From contig CAIKAC010000007.1 in NCBI GenBank assembly GCA_903825305.1, positions 51,766 to 115,765 of the forward strand: 64,000 nucleotides of DNA, written 5' to 3'. The DNA is from an uncultured Actinomycetes bacterium. GTDB lineage: Bacteria > Actinomycetota > Acidimicrobiia > Acidimicrobiales > RAAP-2. The translations under genes and the position numbers were made by a program. Below, one piece after another: positions 7,844-17,711 of this stretch. Position 1 is the first letter of the stretch. Every line of letters starts with the position of its first letter. The notes under the pieces are model-generated. The model saw only the letters and a program-made list of their open reading frames with translations, was not told where the DNA came from and made no database searches.

Positions 7844-10348
7844 CTATTCAGCCGACGGGGCAGAACCGGCGAATTCAATTTCCGGCGGCTCAAATCCCTC
7901 GATGGACGTGAAGAACAACTCCGGTCCATCCTCGCCCTCGCGAACATCAACGACCACGGTCTCGCCCACGCGGAACTCCTTCCAGAGCAACTTCTCAGAA
8001 AGGGCATCTTCGATGCCTTGCTGAATGGCCCGACGCAAGGGTCGAGCTCCGAGTTGTGGGTCGTAGCCCTTGTCGGCCAAGAAGCCCTTGGCTGCTGGCG
8101 TCAGTTCCAGCCCAATGCCTTGCAAGCTGAGTTGCTCGGCCGTGCGCTTGGTGAACAGATCAACGATTTCGATGACCTCATCCTTGGAGAGTTCGTGGAA
8201 GACGATGGTGTCATCGACGCGGTTCAAGAACTCCGGACGGAAGTGACCCTTAAGCGCTTCGTAGGCCTTGGCCTTCATCTTCTCGTAGTTGGCTTCTTCG
8301 GTCACCTTCGAGAATCCCAAGTTGGCCTTGCGAAGATCCGCAGTACCGAGGTTGGAAGTCAAGATCAACACCGTGTTCTTGAAGTCAACCGTGCGGCCTT
8401 GGCTGTCAGTCAAGCGACCATCTTCCAAGATCTGCAACAAGGTGTTGAAGACATCGGGGTGAGCCTTTTCGATTTCGTCGAACAGCACGACGCTAAAGGG
8501 CTTGCGACGCACCGCCTCGGTGAGCTGGCCACCCTCTTCGTAACCAACGTATCCAGGAGGAGAACCAACCAAGCGACTCACCGTGTGCTTCTCCATGTAC
8601 TCCGACATGTCGAGCTGGATTAGCGCATCTTCATCGTCGAAGAGGAACTCAGCCAAGGTCTTGGCGAGCTCCGTCTTACCAACACCCGTGGGGCCAAGGA
8701 AGATGAACGAACCGGCGGGACGCTTGGGGTCTTTGAGGCCCGCACGTGTCCGACGGATGGCCTTGGACAGCGCCGTGATTGCTTCTTCTTGTCCGATGAT
8801 GCGCTTGTGAAGCTCATCTTCCATGCGAAGCAACTTGGCAGTCTCTTCTTCGGTGAGGCGGTAGACCGGAATGCCCGTCCACGCAGCAAGTACTTCGGCG
8901 ATGACTTCTTCATCAACGACGTCGAAGAGATTCACGCCTTCGGCCTTCAAGTTGGCGTCTTGCGCTTCCTTCTTCTCCATGGATTCGCGCTCTTGTTCAG
9001 CGAGACGCTTGGCTTGCTCGAATGCCCCTTGCTCGATGGCCGATTCCTTGTCGGCTCGAATTCGGGTGATTTCCTCGTCAAGGTTCTTGGCGCCAGCGGG
9101 TACGTGCATGCGCTGAATACGAAGTCGGCTTCCCGCTTCGTCAATGAGGTCAATCGCCTTGTCAGGCAAGAATCGATCAGCGACGTAGCGATCAGCCAAG
9201 TTCGCAGCGGCGACCAAGGCTTGGTCGGTAATCGTCACTGCGTGGTGTGACTCGTAGCGATCACGCAGGCCCTTCAAGATATCGATCGTCATCGCCACCG
9301 AAGGCTGTTCAACCTTGACCGGCTGGAATCGACGCTCGAGTGCCGCGTCTTTTTCGATGTGCTTACGGTACTCGTCGATGGTGGTGGCACCAATGGTCTG
9401 GAGTTCGCCGCGAGCCAACATGGGCTTCAAAATTGAGGCAGCGTCAATTGCTCCTTCAGCAGCGCCAGCGCCAACCAGGGTGTGAATCTCGTCAATAAAC
9501 AAGATGATGTCGCCTCGGGTGCGAATTTCCTTGAGCACCTTCTTCAGACGCTCTTCAAAGTCACCGCGGTAGCGGCTACCAGCGACCAGGGCGCCGAGAT
9601 CAAGGGTGTAGAGCTGCTTGTCCATGAGCGTGTCGGGTACTTGGCCCGCCACCACTTTCTCCGCAAGTCCCTCCACGATGGCGGTTTTGCCGACACCGGG
9701 TTCACCAATCAGCACTGGGTTGTTCTTCGTGCGGCGCGACAGCACCTGCATGACCCGCTCAATTTCTTTGTCGCGGCCAACGAGGGGGTCGAGCTTGCCG
9801 TCTTTCGCCAACTGCGTCAGGTTGCGACCAAATTGGTCAAGCACCGCTGAGCCACTGCCAGCCTCACCCTTTTCTGACGATGACGATCCTCCACCCGAGG
9901 TTTCTTTACCTTGGTAGCCGCTCATCATCTGAATCACTTGCTGGCGAACCTTGGCGAGATCTGCTCCCAAGCTGACGAGCACTTGAGCAGCGACACATTC
10001 GCCCTCTCGAACCAAGCCCAACAGCATGTGTTCGGTACCGATGTAGGAGTGACCCAACTGCAGCGCTTCGCGAAGCGAGAGCTCGAGGACTTTTTTGGCC
10101 CGCGGGGTGAAGGGAGGTGAGCCGGCCGGGGGGTTCCCGGTCATACCCATCGTCTCTTCAACTTTTTCGCGCACTGACTCAAGCGTGATGCCCAAGGCAT
10201 CAAGGGCCTTGGCCGCTACGCCTTCACCTTCATGGATAAGGCCAAGCAAAATATGTTCCGTACCAATGAAACTGTGGTTGAGGAGGCGTGCCTCCTCCTG
10301 AGCCAGTACCAGTACTCGCCTTGCTCGGTCAGTAAATCGCTCAAACAC
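7844..10348 (-). CDS. clpC: ATP-dependent Clp protease ATP-binding subunit ClpC
   Basis: 834 aa AAA+ unfoldase feeding ClpP. It has two Clp_N repeats, AAA-1 with Walker A GEPGVGKT, a UVR/M-domain coiled coil between the AAA modules, AAA-2 with GPTGVGKTE, and the C-terminal D2-small domain. The GTG at 10348 is chosen over the ATG 15 nt upstream: GGAGG lies 7 nt before the GTG, and the protein then begins [10 protein letters not shown] like its homologues. A TACACT hexamer lies about 30 nt upstream. Confidence 0.95.
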   Translation of the reverse strand: MFERFTDRARRVLVLAQEEARLLNHSFIGTEHILLGLIHEGEGVAAKALDALGITLESVREKVEETMGMTGNPPAGSPPFTPRAKKVLELSLREALQLGHSYIGTEHMLLGLVREGECVAAQVLVSLGADLAKVRQQVIQMMSGYQGKETSGGGSSSSEKGEAGSGSAVLDQFGRNLTQLAKDGKLDPLVGRDKEIERVMQVLSRRTKNNPVLIGEPGVGKTAIVEGLAEKVVAGQVPDTLMDKQLYTLDLGALVAGSRYRGDFEERLKKVLKEIRTRGDIILFIDEIHTLVGAGAAEGAIDAASILKPMLARGELQTIGATTIDEYRKHIEKDAALERRFQPVKVEQPSVAMTIDILKGLRDRYESHHAVTITDQALVAAANLADRYVADRFLPDKAIDLIDEAGSRLRIQRMHVPAGAKNLDEEITRIRADKESAIEQGAFEQAKRLAEQERESMEKKEAQDANLKAEGVNLFDVVDEEVIAEVLAAWTGIPVYRLTEEETAKLLRMEDELHKRIIGQEEAITALSKAIRRTRAGLKDPKRPAGSFIFLGPTGVGKTELAKTLAEFLFDDEDALIQLDMSEYMEKHTVSRLVGSPPGYVGYEEGGQLTEAVRRKPFSVVLFDEIEKAHPDVFNTLLQILEDGRLTDSQGRTVDFKNTVLILTSNLGTADLRKANLGFSKVTEEANYEKMKAKAYEALKGHFRPEFLNRVDDTIVFHELSKDEVIEIVDLFTKRTAEQLSLQGIGLELTPAAKGFLADKGYDPQLGARPLRRAIQQGIEDALSEKLLWKEFRVGETVVVDVREGEDGPELFFTSIEGFEPPEIEFAGSAPSAE

Positions 10349-10466
10349 CTTGCCCGCCTCCATTCTTTGGGCCTGTCTTGAGTGTATCGGTCGGCGGCTT
10401 CAACCTGGCCGTCAGGTCGAGTTTGCCTCCTTGACCGAGCCCGACAGCGGGACTCCATTCGGCCTC

Positions 10467-10472
10467 TAGCAT
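10467..10472 (+). promoter_or_regulatory. -10 box (TAGCAT) of the polyprenyl synthetase gene
   Basis: TAGCAT ends 8 nt before the GTG at 10481. GGGAGG overlaps the gap, so both leaderless and short-leader readings are possible. Confidence 0.35.
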
Positions 10473-10480
10473 GGGAGGTC

Positions 10481-11455
10481 GTGAACATCTTGGCCAGCCT
10501 CGCTCTCCCCTCCCTCGAGGCGGATCTTCAGCGCTTCGAACCGCTGCTTGCTGAGTCCGTGGTGGTTGGGGACGACTTCCTCGACCAAGTAACGACTCAC
10601 CTGATTAAGGCCGGCGGCAAGCGCCTGCGACCAGTTCTGGCCATTGCTTCGGCCACCAAGGGCACCAATGAGGCCACCCAAGACAACTTGCTGGGTGCGG
10701 TGTCACTTGAATTGATGCACTTGGCTTCGCTCTACCACGACGATGTCATGGATGAAGCAGTCATTCGCCGCAATGTTGACACGGTTAACGCCCGCTTTGG
10801 CAACCTTGTAGCCATCGTGGCCGGCGACTACCTGATGGCCCGTTCGGCCGCGATCGCTGCCGATCTTGGTACCGAAATAGCCGGCCTCTTGGCTCGCACA
10901 CTTGCCCAGCTGACCCAAGGCCAAGTTTCAGAGGTCCAACGATCATTTGATGTGAATCGTTCGCGCGAGGATTACTACACCGCCATTAGCGGCAAGACCG
11001 CCGCGCTCATGGCTTCGTCGTGTCGCGTTGGTGGCTTGACTAGTGGCGCCTCTGATGCCGAGGTCGATGCCCTGACTCGATACGGCCACGAACTCGGCAT
11101 CATCTTCCAACTTCGCGACGACATTATGGATGTCACTGCCGTCGACGGAGAGTTGGGAAAGCCTGCGGGACAAGATTTGGCCGAAGGCATCTACACCCTG
11201 CCTACCTTGGTGGCCCTAGAAGATCCAACGATCGGACCCGAATTGGCCGACTTACTGGGTCGAGCACTCGATGAACCAGAACGCGAGAAAGCTCGCAGTT
11301 TGGTGGCATCAAGCAGTGGCATCGATGAATCACTCGACACTGCCCGTAGCCACGTAGCCCGGGCTCGCGCCGCAGCGCACGAGTTGCCCGATGATCAACT
11401 GGCCCAAGGCTTCGCCTCACTGGCTGAACTCTTGTTGGTGGGCTTGCCCGAATAG
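10481..11455 (+). CDS. Polyprenyl diphosphate synthase (trans-type)
   Basis: 324 aa trans-prenyltransferase chain-elongation enzyme. It shows GGKRLRPVL, the first aspartate-rich motif in YHDDVMDEA, the second as LRDDIMD, and GKTAAL. It probably makes the side chain of menaquinone or a related polyprenyl chain; product length cannot be read from these motifs. The GTG at 10481 gives the usual N-terminus and follows GGGAGG closely; a TTG at 10490 is the alternative. Divergent from clpC. Confidence 0.88.
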   Translation: MNILASLALPSLEADLQRFEPLLAESVVVGDDFLDQVTTHLIKAGGKRLRPVLAIASATKGTNEATQDNLLGAVSLELMHLASLYHDDVMDEAVIRRNVDTVNARFGNLVAIVAGDYLMARSAAIAADLGTEIAGLLARTLAQLTQGQVSEVQRSFDVNRSREDYYTAISGKTAALMASSCRVGGLTSGASDAEVDALTRYGHELGIIFQLRDDIMDVTAVDGELGKPAGQDLAEGIYTLPTLVALEDPTIGPELADLLGRALDEPEREKARSLVASSSGIDESLDTARSHVARARAAAHELPDDQLAQGFASLAELLLVGLPE

Positions 11456-11460
11456 GCGAC

Positions 11461-12294
11461 TCAGCGAGCGGCGTTGCGCTCGTAAATCAGTCGCAGCCCG
11501 TGCAAGGTGAGCCACGGCTCAATGTGTTCAACACGGCTTGTGTGGGGAGCAATCAACATAGAGAGTCCACCCGTCGCCACCACCGTGGCGTTACCGAGTT
11601 CACGCTCAATGCGTTCACACATACCGTCCACTTGTGCGGCATATCCATAGAGCACCCCTGATTGGATGGACTCAACCGTGGAGCGGCCAATCACGCTGCG
11701 TGGCTCAAGGAGTTCGACACTGCGGAGCGCTGCGGCTTGAGTGAAGAGCGCCTCCATGGAAATGGCCACACCCGGAACGATGGCGCCGCCAAGGTATTCG
11801 CCTTTGTCATTGATGGCATCAAAGGTGGTTGCCGTACCGAGGTCCACCACAATGGTGGGCCCTCCAAAAAGGTCATAGGCCCCAACGGCATCTGCGATGC
11901 GGTCAGCACCGACTTCCCTTGGGTTGTCATACAAGATGGACATGCCCGACTTGATGCCCGGGCCGAGCACCACAAGCGGAATGTCTGAAAACCATCGAGC
12001 TGCCATGGTTCTGAGATCACCCGTCACTTGAGGAGCAGAAGAGCTGATCACAATGCCCGTGACGGTCTCCACGATGTCGAGACCTTCCAAGGCCAAGAGT
12101 TGCGTCAAGTTGACGGCGTGCTCATCGGGCGTTCTTGCAACATCGGTAGAAAGTCGCCAGCGATGAAAGAAACCATGACTGGTCTCATCCCCAATGGCGT
12201 ATCCCACCCGGCGTTGTTCATGCTCGCTGTCCAGCGATTCTCGATACAGACCAACCACCGTTTCGGTGTTGCCAACATCCAAAGCAAGTAGCAC
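11461..12294 (-). CDS. coaX: Type III pantothenate kinase
   Basis: 277 aa ASKHA-fold kinase phosphorylating pantothenate in CoA synthesis. The phosphate-binding DVGNT stands at residues 6-10 and DLGTATTFDAI mid-protein. The GTG start overlaps the nadC stop (TAGTG). It ends the long cofactor run; in Mycobacterium coaX follows panC-panD, whereas here nadB-nadC stand between. Confidence 0.93.
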   Translation of the reverse strand: MLLALDVGNTETVVGLYRESLDSEHEQRRVGYAIGDETSHGFFHRWRLSTDVARTPDEHAVNLTQLLALEGLDIVETVTGIVISSSAPQVTGDLRTMAARWFSDIPLVVLGPGIKSGMSILYDNPREVGADRIADAVGAYDLFGGPTIVVDLGTATTFDAINDKGEYLGGAIVPGVAISMEALFTQAAALRSVELLEPRSVIGRSTVESIQSGVLYGYAAQVDGMCERIERELGNATVVATGGLSMLIAPHTSRVEHIEPWLTLHGLRLIYERNAAR

Positions 12295-13157
12295 TATGCC
12301 CCCTCCACCGTGAAATCGAGCCCGAGATCAAGGCTCCTCACCGAGTGGGTCAACGACCCTGAACTAATCAAATCAACGCCGACCGCGGCGTACGCTGCGG
12401 CATTGTCAATCGTGATGCGCCCCGACACTTCAATGAGCATGGTGGGAGCGATTGAGCGAGCGAGCGACGCGGCTTCTCCAGCTTGGGCGGGCGTCATGTT
12501 GTCTAACAGCACCGAGGTGGCCCCCGCTTCAGCCGCTTCTTTGACTTGATCGAGGACATCGCACTCAACTTCTACGTTTCGCCCGGGCCACAGAGCTTTG
12601 GCTTTGTGCACCGCTTCAGTGATGCCAATTACACCGAGGTGATTGTCTTTAATCAATACGGCATCTGAAAGATTGACGCGGTGATTTGTCCCTCCGCCCG
12701 CACGCACGGCAGCCTTTTCTAAGCCACGCAATCCCGGCGTTGTCTTTCGAGTGTCTAGGACGCGAGTGCTTGCCGAGACCTCCCGTACCGCGGCCACCAT
12801 GGCTGCGGTTTGTGTGGCGATACCCGAAAGGTGGCCGAGGAAATTCAGGGCGGTGCGCTCAGCCGAAAGAATGGCATGCATCGGGCCGTTCACACGCGCC
12901 ACAACATCGCCTGGCGCAACCCGTCCACCATCATCAATCACGATGGCAACCTCAATGCTGGCATCAACTTGAGCAAAGGCCTCGCGAACACAGTCTTGAC
13001 CTGCAATGACCCCATGTTCGCGAGACGCAATAATCAAGGTTGCCTGAATCGATGGATCGATGAGCGCAGCGGTGAGATCCCCGAGTGGCTCGAGATCCTC
13101 AGCGAGCGCTCGAGCAACCGCATCTTCAATAACTGCTGAGGGGGCGTGCATCATCAT
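12294..13157 (-). CDS. nadC: Nicotinate-nucleotide diphosphorylase (quinolinate phosphoribosyltransferase)
   Basis: 287 aa. Converts quinolinate and PRPP to nicotinate mononucleotide. Shows the family blocks TALNFLGHLSGIAT, LDTRKTTPGLR and RAGGGTNHR, then KDNHLG. Starts by an ATGA overlap with nadB. Three consecutive ATG codons make the exact start uncertain by 1-2 residues. Confidence 0.95.
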   Translation of the reverse strand: MMMHAPSAVIEDAVARALAEDLEPLGDLTAALIDPSIQATLIIASREHGVIAGQDCVREAFAQVDASIEVAIVIDDGGRVAPGDVVARVNGPMHAILSAERTALNFLGHLSGIATQTAAMVAAVREVSASTRVLDTRKTTPGLRGLEKAAVRAGGGTNHRVNLSDAVLIKDNHLGVIGITEAVHKAKALWPGRNVEVECDVLDQVKEAAEAGATSVLLDNMTPAQAGEAASLARSIAPTMLIEVSGRITIDNAAAYAAVGVDLISSGSLTHSVRSLDLGLDFTVEGA

Positions 13158-14728
13158 GACTCCTCAAAGTAGGTCAGTCGAAGGCGCCACGCGTCATCGA
13201 CAGTTTGGAACTCTTCTCGTACATGACAACCCCGAGACTCGTGTCGTTGCAAGGCTGAAGCAATCAAGAACTCTGCAACGGTTACCAGGTTCTCCACACT
13301 TCGAAAGCGCGGATCACGAGGAGTTGTCACACTGGCTCGAAGACCAGCAACGCTGGAGCGCGCTTGTGTGAGCGACGCCTCAGAGCGCACGACACCGGCT
13401 CCACGGGTCATCGTCGTTTGCAAGGTGCTGAGCAACTGCTCAGGAGAAGCATCACTCAGCAGTGGCGACACCGTTTCGAAACGTGGAGCTTCGAGAACTC
13501 GACGTCTCAGGGACCCGTTGGCTGGATCACCAAGGACTCCTGTTTGAGCTGCTTGGCGTTGTCCTTCCACGATTGCTTCAACACAGCGCCGAGCAAAGAC
13601 CATACCCTCGAGCAGCGAATTCGAAGCAAGGCGATTCGCTCCGTGAACTCCTGTGTTGGCAACTTCGCCAACGGCCCACAATCCCGGAATGGCACTCGCG
13701 CCGGAAAGATCCGTCAAGATGCCTCCGGCAAGATGGTGAGCGGCGGGCGCCACAGGGAGCCAGTCCACGCGGGGGTCAAGACCAACCGCATCCAACGATG
13801 CAGCAATGGTAGGAAAGTGGCGCTCGAAATCGGCGATCGGCGTGACGTCAAGCCAAAGGTGATCAAGGTTCTGGTCTCGCATCACGCCAGCCATGGCTCT
13901 CGACACCACGTCTCGAGAGGACAGCTCTTCGACAAAGCGCTCTCCGTGACGATCGCGAAGCAGCGCACCATCTCCTCGGAGGGCTTCAGACAACAGAGGC
14001 CGAGGCATGAGATCAACGTGGAGGGCCGTGGGATGAAACTGCATGAATTCAAGGTCGCCGACTGGAACCCCAGCTCGGATAGCTGCTGCGAGTCCATCGG
14101 CGGTCGCTTCTGGCGGATTCGTCGTCACCGCAAAAAGTTGGCCCGCTCCGCCCGTTGCTAAGACGACATGCTTGGCTCGGAGTTCTTGAATCTCATTTCC
14201 TAATCGCACCGAAATGCCGTCGATCCCCGTATCGCCAAGACGCAAGTCAACAAGATCAGCGTGTTCAAGTACAGCAATGCCAGCGGCACGAATGGCCGCC
14301 ACTAACGAGCGTTCAATTTCATGGCCGGTAGCTGCACCGCCCGCATGCACGACGCGATCAGCACTGTGGCCACCTTCACGCGCCAGGTGGAACGCACCAG
14401 CCGTGATATCGAATTCAGCCCCCCAAGCAACCAATTGGTCAACGGCTGCCTCGCCATCATTGACGAGCAGCGTTGCCGCTGCTTCATCACAGAGACCTGC
14501 GCCAGCGGCCAAGGTGTCTTGCAAATGCAAGGCCGGATTGTCGAGTTCATGATCCATGGCCGCTGCTATGCCGCCTTGAGCCCAGTCAGTAGCACCTCGC
14601 TCAATGGTTGCCTTGGTCACGACAAGAACACCCAAACCTGCGCGGTGGGCATACAAGGCCGTCGCGAGTCCCGCGATGCCACTGCCCACGATGAGGAGAT
14701 CGGGCTTGTTGTGTGGAGAGGTCGTCAT
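13154..14728 (-). CDS. nadB: L-aspartate oxidase
   Basis: 524 aa flavoprotein oxidising L-aspartate to iminoaspartate for de novo NAD synthesis. N-terminal FAD-binding VGSGIAGLATALYA, the quinone-reductase-like loop EGGHSADRVVHAGG, and ANTGVHGANRLASNSL near the flavin C-terminus are intact. Overlaps panC (ATGA) and nadC. Quinolinate synthase (nadA), the partner enzyme, is not in the window. Confidence 0.95.
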   Translation of the reverse strand: MTTSPHNKPDLLIVGSGIAGLATALYAHRAGLGVLVVTKATIERGATDWAQGGIAAAMDHELDNPALHLQDTLAAGAGLCDEAAATLLVNDGEAAVDQLVAWGAEFDITAGAFHLAREGGHSADRVVHAGGAATGHEIERSLVAAIRAAGIAVLEHADLVDLRLGDTGIDGISVRLGNEIQELRAKHVVLATGGAGQLFAVTTNPPEATADGLAAAIRAGVPVGDLEFMQFHPTALHVDLMPRPLLSEALRGDGALLRDRHGERFVEELSSRDVVSRAMAGVMRDQNLDHLWLDVTPIADFERHFPTIAASLDAVGLDPRVDWLPVAPAAHHLAGGILTDLSGASAIPGLWAVGEVANTGVHGANRLASNSLLEGMVFARRCVEAIVEGQRQAAQTGVLGDPANGSLRRRVLEAPRFETVSPLLSDASPEQLLSTLQTTMTRGAGVVRSEASLTQARSSVAGLRASVTTPRDPRFRSVENLVTVAEFLIASALQRHESRGCHVREEFQTVDDAWRLRLTYFEES

Positions 14729-15594
14729 GATGGGGGGAACCTCACTTCAGCATTGTCGAGCAGCCGGACACCTTCGATAACTCCAGCCACCAAGGCACGG
14801 TAGTTGCCGTGACGCACCTCAGGTGACACAGGCAACAGTGACACGGGATCGACTATCTGAGCATAGGAAACACGCAAGTCAGCGCACGTAGCGAGGTGGT
14901 CGCGCAGGGCTCTCTCGACCTGACCCACCGATCCGCCGTGTAGTGCCGCCTCTTGTGCGACCTGCAGTGCTTGAATGATAACCCTCGCTTCGAAACGACC
15001 CTGTTCACTGAGTCGAACGTTTCGACTCGACATCGCCAAACCACCTGCTTCTCGAAGCGTAGGCACCCCGACGATTTTCGTATCAATCATCAAGTCACGC
15101 ACCAGGGCATTCACGATAACGAGTTGCTGGAAATCTTTCTCCCCGAAGTAGGCGGCGTGGGCTTGCGTCACGTTGAGCAAAATGCTGACGACCGTGGCCA
15201 TCCCTGAGAAGTGGCCCGGCCGATCAGCGCCTTCAAAACGCTGTCCGAGCTCCCCAACCTCCACCCTCACCGCAGTGGGTTCGGGGTAGACGGGATAGAT
15301 CTCGTGCACCTCAGGAACGAACACGGCATCAACACCCGCTGCTTGCATCATGGCAAGGTCCGCATCGATTGGCCGCGGATAGGCAGCAAGATCTGTCGCT
15401 TGGTTGAACTGTGTGGGGTTAACAAAGATGGACACGCCGACTCGATCGCATTGCTCTCGAGCGTGTTCAACCAAACTCAGATGCCCAGCGTGCAACGCAC
15501 CCATCGTGGGACAAAAGCCGATGTGATCACCGTCGTGTCGCCACTGCGTCATCAGTGCTCGCCACGTCTTGGCATCGCTAATGATTTCCATCAT
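14725..15594 (-). CDS. panC: Pantoate--beta-alanine ligase
   Basis: 289 aa. Adenylates pantoate and joins it to beta-alanine. It has the HIGH-type nucleotide motif in TMGALHAGHLSLV, FVNPTQF, and FGEKDFQQL. It starts by a TGATG overlap with the DUF2520 gene. panB, panD and a classical panE are not in the window. Confidence 0.95.
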   Translation of the reverse strand: MMEIISDAKTWRALMTQWRHDGDHIGFCPTMGALHAGHLSLVEHAREQCDRVGVSIFVNPTQFNQATDLAAYPRPIDADLAMMQAAGVDAVFVPEVHEIYPVYPEPTAVRVEVGELGQRFEGADRPGHFSGMATVVSILLNVTQAHAAYFGEKDFQQLVIVNALVRDLMIDTKIVGVPTLREAGGLAMSSRNVRLSEQGRFEARVIIQALQVAQEAALHGGSVGQVERALRDHLATCADLRVSYAQIVDPVSLLPVSPEVRHGNYRALVAGVIEGVRLLDNAEVRFPPS

Positions 15595-16319
15595 CAGTGC
15601 CCCGCCGCCGTGTCGTGGGCCAATCGAGCAGCAGCACGAGCCATGGCTTGATAGCTCTCTCGTTCCGAGGCATCAAGGGCTTCAAAGTGACGCTCAATGG
15701 TTGCGAGGTCACCACGCGATGCCGGCCCCGTCAGGGCAAGACCGGGGGACAAGCTCATGGCGTCATGTAGTGCAGCAGTAGCCAAAGATTGAAAATCTTT
15801 CAACGACATACCCAATGATTCAGCAATGCGTTCAACTTGACCCATGAGTGCCACCACATGATTGGCAGCGATACATGCGGCGGCGTGATAGCGAGCTCTC
15901 GCATCGTCGGGTACCTCCACGATTCGTCCACCGAGCAACTCGGCAATTTCTCGCGCGCGCTCGTGCCCCGAGACGGCAAAGGTGGTCCCATCGAGCAATC
16001 GCTGAGCGCCGATCTCTTCTGTGGGCATCGGTATCAAGGGGTGGAGTGACGCCACATTCGAGTGAGGCGCCAGTACGTCGAGTGATCGCGAGCCAGAGCA
16101 ATGCATCACCACGCAGGTCGTAACCGGCGCGATCGCTGCCGCTACTTCTCCAATCGCGTCATCGGGAACGGCAAGGATGAGAACATCGCAGCCTTCGCTG
16201 GCATCGCTACTCACCATGGCTCGAGACACAGGACCGTCCACGTCAACGCCTCGAGTTCTCAGCGCAGAGGCCAAGGAACCACCAGCCCGACCTGCTCCGA
16301 TGATTCGGACTCGATGCAT
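15594..16319 (-). CDS. Rossmann-fold/DUF2520 oxidoreductase-like protein
   Basis: 241 aa. An N-terminal NAD(P)-binding fold (IGAGRAGGSLASAL) resembling 6-phosphogluconate/ketopantoate reductase-type enzymes is followed by an all-helical DUF2520 domain that holds AACIAANHVVALMG. Genes of this family sit beside panC in Mycobacterium too. A role in pantoate synthesis, filling the missing ketopantoate reductase step, is plausible but unproven. GGAGG precedes the ATG. Function otherwise unknown. Confidence 0.75.
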   Translation of the reverse strand: MHRVRIIGAGRAGGSLASALRTRGVDVDGPVSRAMVSSDASEGCDVLILAVPDDAIGEVAAAIAPVTTCVVMHCSGSRSLDVLAPHSNVASLHPLIPMPTEEIGAQRLLDGTTFAVSGHERAREIAELLGGRIVEVPDDARARYHAAACIAANHVVALMGQVERIAESLGMSLKDFQSLATAALHDAMSLSPGLALTGPASRGDLATIERHFEALDASERESYQAMARAAARLAHDTAAGH

Positions 16320-16384
16320 GTGTGCCTCCGACGTTCCAGCCCCACATCAGGGTGCCGTTCGCAGTATTGAGACTGACCTAGGAG

Positions 16385-16843
16385 TTAGAGCCTACCGATT
16401 ACGCGAACATCGCCAAACGAGGCGGCCAAGACCTGAGCATCGACGAGTTCTGGAGCCAGCTCAGCCAGGGGTTCGAGCACAAAGCGTCGCTCAAACATCC
16501 GCGGATGAGGGACGGTGAGTTCTTCGCTATTGCGCGTTTCGCCTTCAACCCACAACACATCCACGTCCAAGGTGCGAGGGCCATTGCGCACGCTCCTCAC
16601 CCGTTGCGCCATGGTTTCGAGTTCACGACAACGCTCGAGCAGTTCTTCCGGTGAGTCTTCGGTGTTGAGTTCCACCACGATGTTCAAAAACAATCCCTGT
16701 GGTGGGCCACCCATTGGCTCAGTTTCATAGAGCGACGAAACAGCCACCACATCACCGGAGGCGCTCAAGTGCTCCACAGCCCTGCGAAGCTCGGCTTCAC
16801 GATCACCCAAATTGGTACCGAGACCGAGAAAGGAACGAGGCAT
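16385..16843 (-). CDS. folK: 6-hydroxymethyl-7,8-dihydropterin pyrophosphokinase
   Basis: 152 aa. Transfers pyrophosphate from ATP to the pterin before folP acts. Contains LGLGTNLGDRE near the start, LYETEPMGGPPQG, and the signature GPRTLDVDVLW. Follows folB by 2 nt. A 65-nt gap then separates it from the DUF2520 gene. Confidence 0.95.
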   Translation of the reverse strand: MPRSFLGLGTNLGDREAELRRAVEHLSASGDVVAVSSLYETEPMGGPPQGLFLNIVVELNTEDSPEELLERCRELETMAQRVRSVRNGPRTLDVDVLWVEGETRNSEELTVPHPRMFERRFVLEPLAELAPELVDAQVLAASFGDVRVIGRL

Positions 16844-16845
16844 CG

Positions 16846-17208
16846 TTAGCGAACCAAACGACGACGAACACCCGTGGCCGAAACCGGCATCGTCACGGGA
16901 GGCTCAAGTTTTCTAACCGTCACGGTCACGGCCGTCACTCGATCATCAAGATCGAGACATCCCTTCGCAATGCGATCGGCGAGATGTTCCAGCAGTTCGT
17001 GGTGTTTGGATTGGGTAATGGCAACCACCAGATCAGCCGCGGCGGCATAGTTCACCGTGTCGTTGAGATCATCGGAAACTCCCGAGGCCTCGAGATCAAC
17101 ATCGAGTTCTACATCAATCAATAGTGGCTGAGTTCTGCCGTGCTCGGAATCGAGAACGCCAACTTCTGCGTCGAGGTGAATACCCTCAACGAACACCACA
17201 TCGCTCAC
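16846..17208 (-). CDS. folB: Dihydroneopterin aldolase
   Basis: 120 aa tunnelling-fold enzyme that releases glycolaldehyde from dihydroneopterin. Shows VEGIHLDAEVGVLDSE, a VNYA segment, and LEHLADRIAKGCL. The GTG start forms a GTGA overlap with the upstream phosphatase-like gene. Sits in folate-pathway order before folK. Confidence 0.92.
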   Translation of the reverse strand: MSDVVFVEGIHLDAEVGVLDSEHGRTQPLLIDVELDVDLEASGVSDDLNDTVNYAAAADLVVAITQSKHHELLEHLADRIAKGCLDLDDRVTAVTVTVRKLEPPVTMPVSATGVRRRLVR

Positions 17209-17711
17209 GCTTGTTTCGTCTCGTTCAATGTTTCGGCCATGATCGCACGACCATCGGTGCCGAGTTGTCGTGAGAACAGTCGCTCCACGACCGTCACCGC
17301 AATGGGAAGCTCCGGCATCTTGCCCGTGTGAATCAAGAACCCACCGATCACAGCCATGGTGCGATCACCCAGATCATCATCGTGAATCAGAACCTTGCCA
17401 CCTTCGCGCAATTGTCGATCAAGTTCTTCAAAGATCGCCAGGAGGGCGGCTTCGTGCGAGCCTTCACGCGGCAACGCGATGTTGAGAGAGCGAACGCCAA
17501 GTTCGGTATAGGCAGGAATATTGGTGTCAGCCGGCATGATCGAGATCACGCAGGTAAAGCCATTTTCCCGAAGCCAAATGATTTCTTCTTGGCGTCGAAC
17601 TTTGCGATGTGTTGCGCTGTATCCACCCGGCCGCTCAGACGCCGCGAGGCGTCCATCCATGATCCAGGTCAGATGCCGTGGCGGGATGCCCGCCGCCCAC
17701 TTGCCCTTCAT
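17205..17711 (-). CDS. Dual-specificity-phosphatase-like protein without the catalytic cysteine
   Basis: 168 aa, no symbol recognised. The core resembles a DSP/tyrosine phosphatase: a helical front, ITxP-like strand-loop (VISIMPADTN), and a late P-loop position reading H110-D-D-D-L-G-D-R-T118 where active enzymes have HCxxGxxR(S/T). The Cys is Asp and the Gly is Leu, while His, Arg and Thr remain. It overlaps folP (TAATG) and folB (GTGA), so it is co-translated with folate enzymes. It may be a pseudo-phosphatase, a ligand-binding regulator, or an enzyme with another mechanism. Confidence 0.6.
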   Translation of the reverse strand: MKGKWAAGIPPRHLTWIMDGRLAASERPGGYSATHRKVRRQEEIIWLRENGFTCVISIMPADTNIPAYTELGVRSLNIALPREGSHEAALLAIFEELDRQLREGGKVLIHDDDLGDRTMAVIGGFLIHTGKMPELPIAVTVVERLFSRQLGTDGRAIMAETLNETKQA

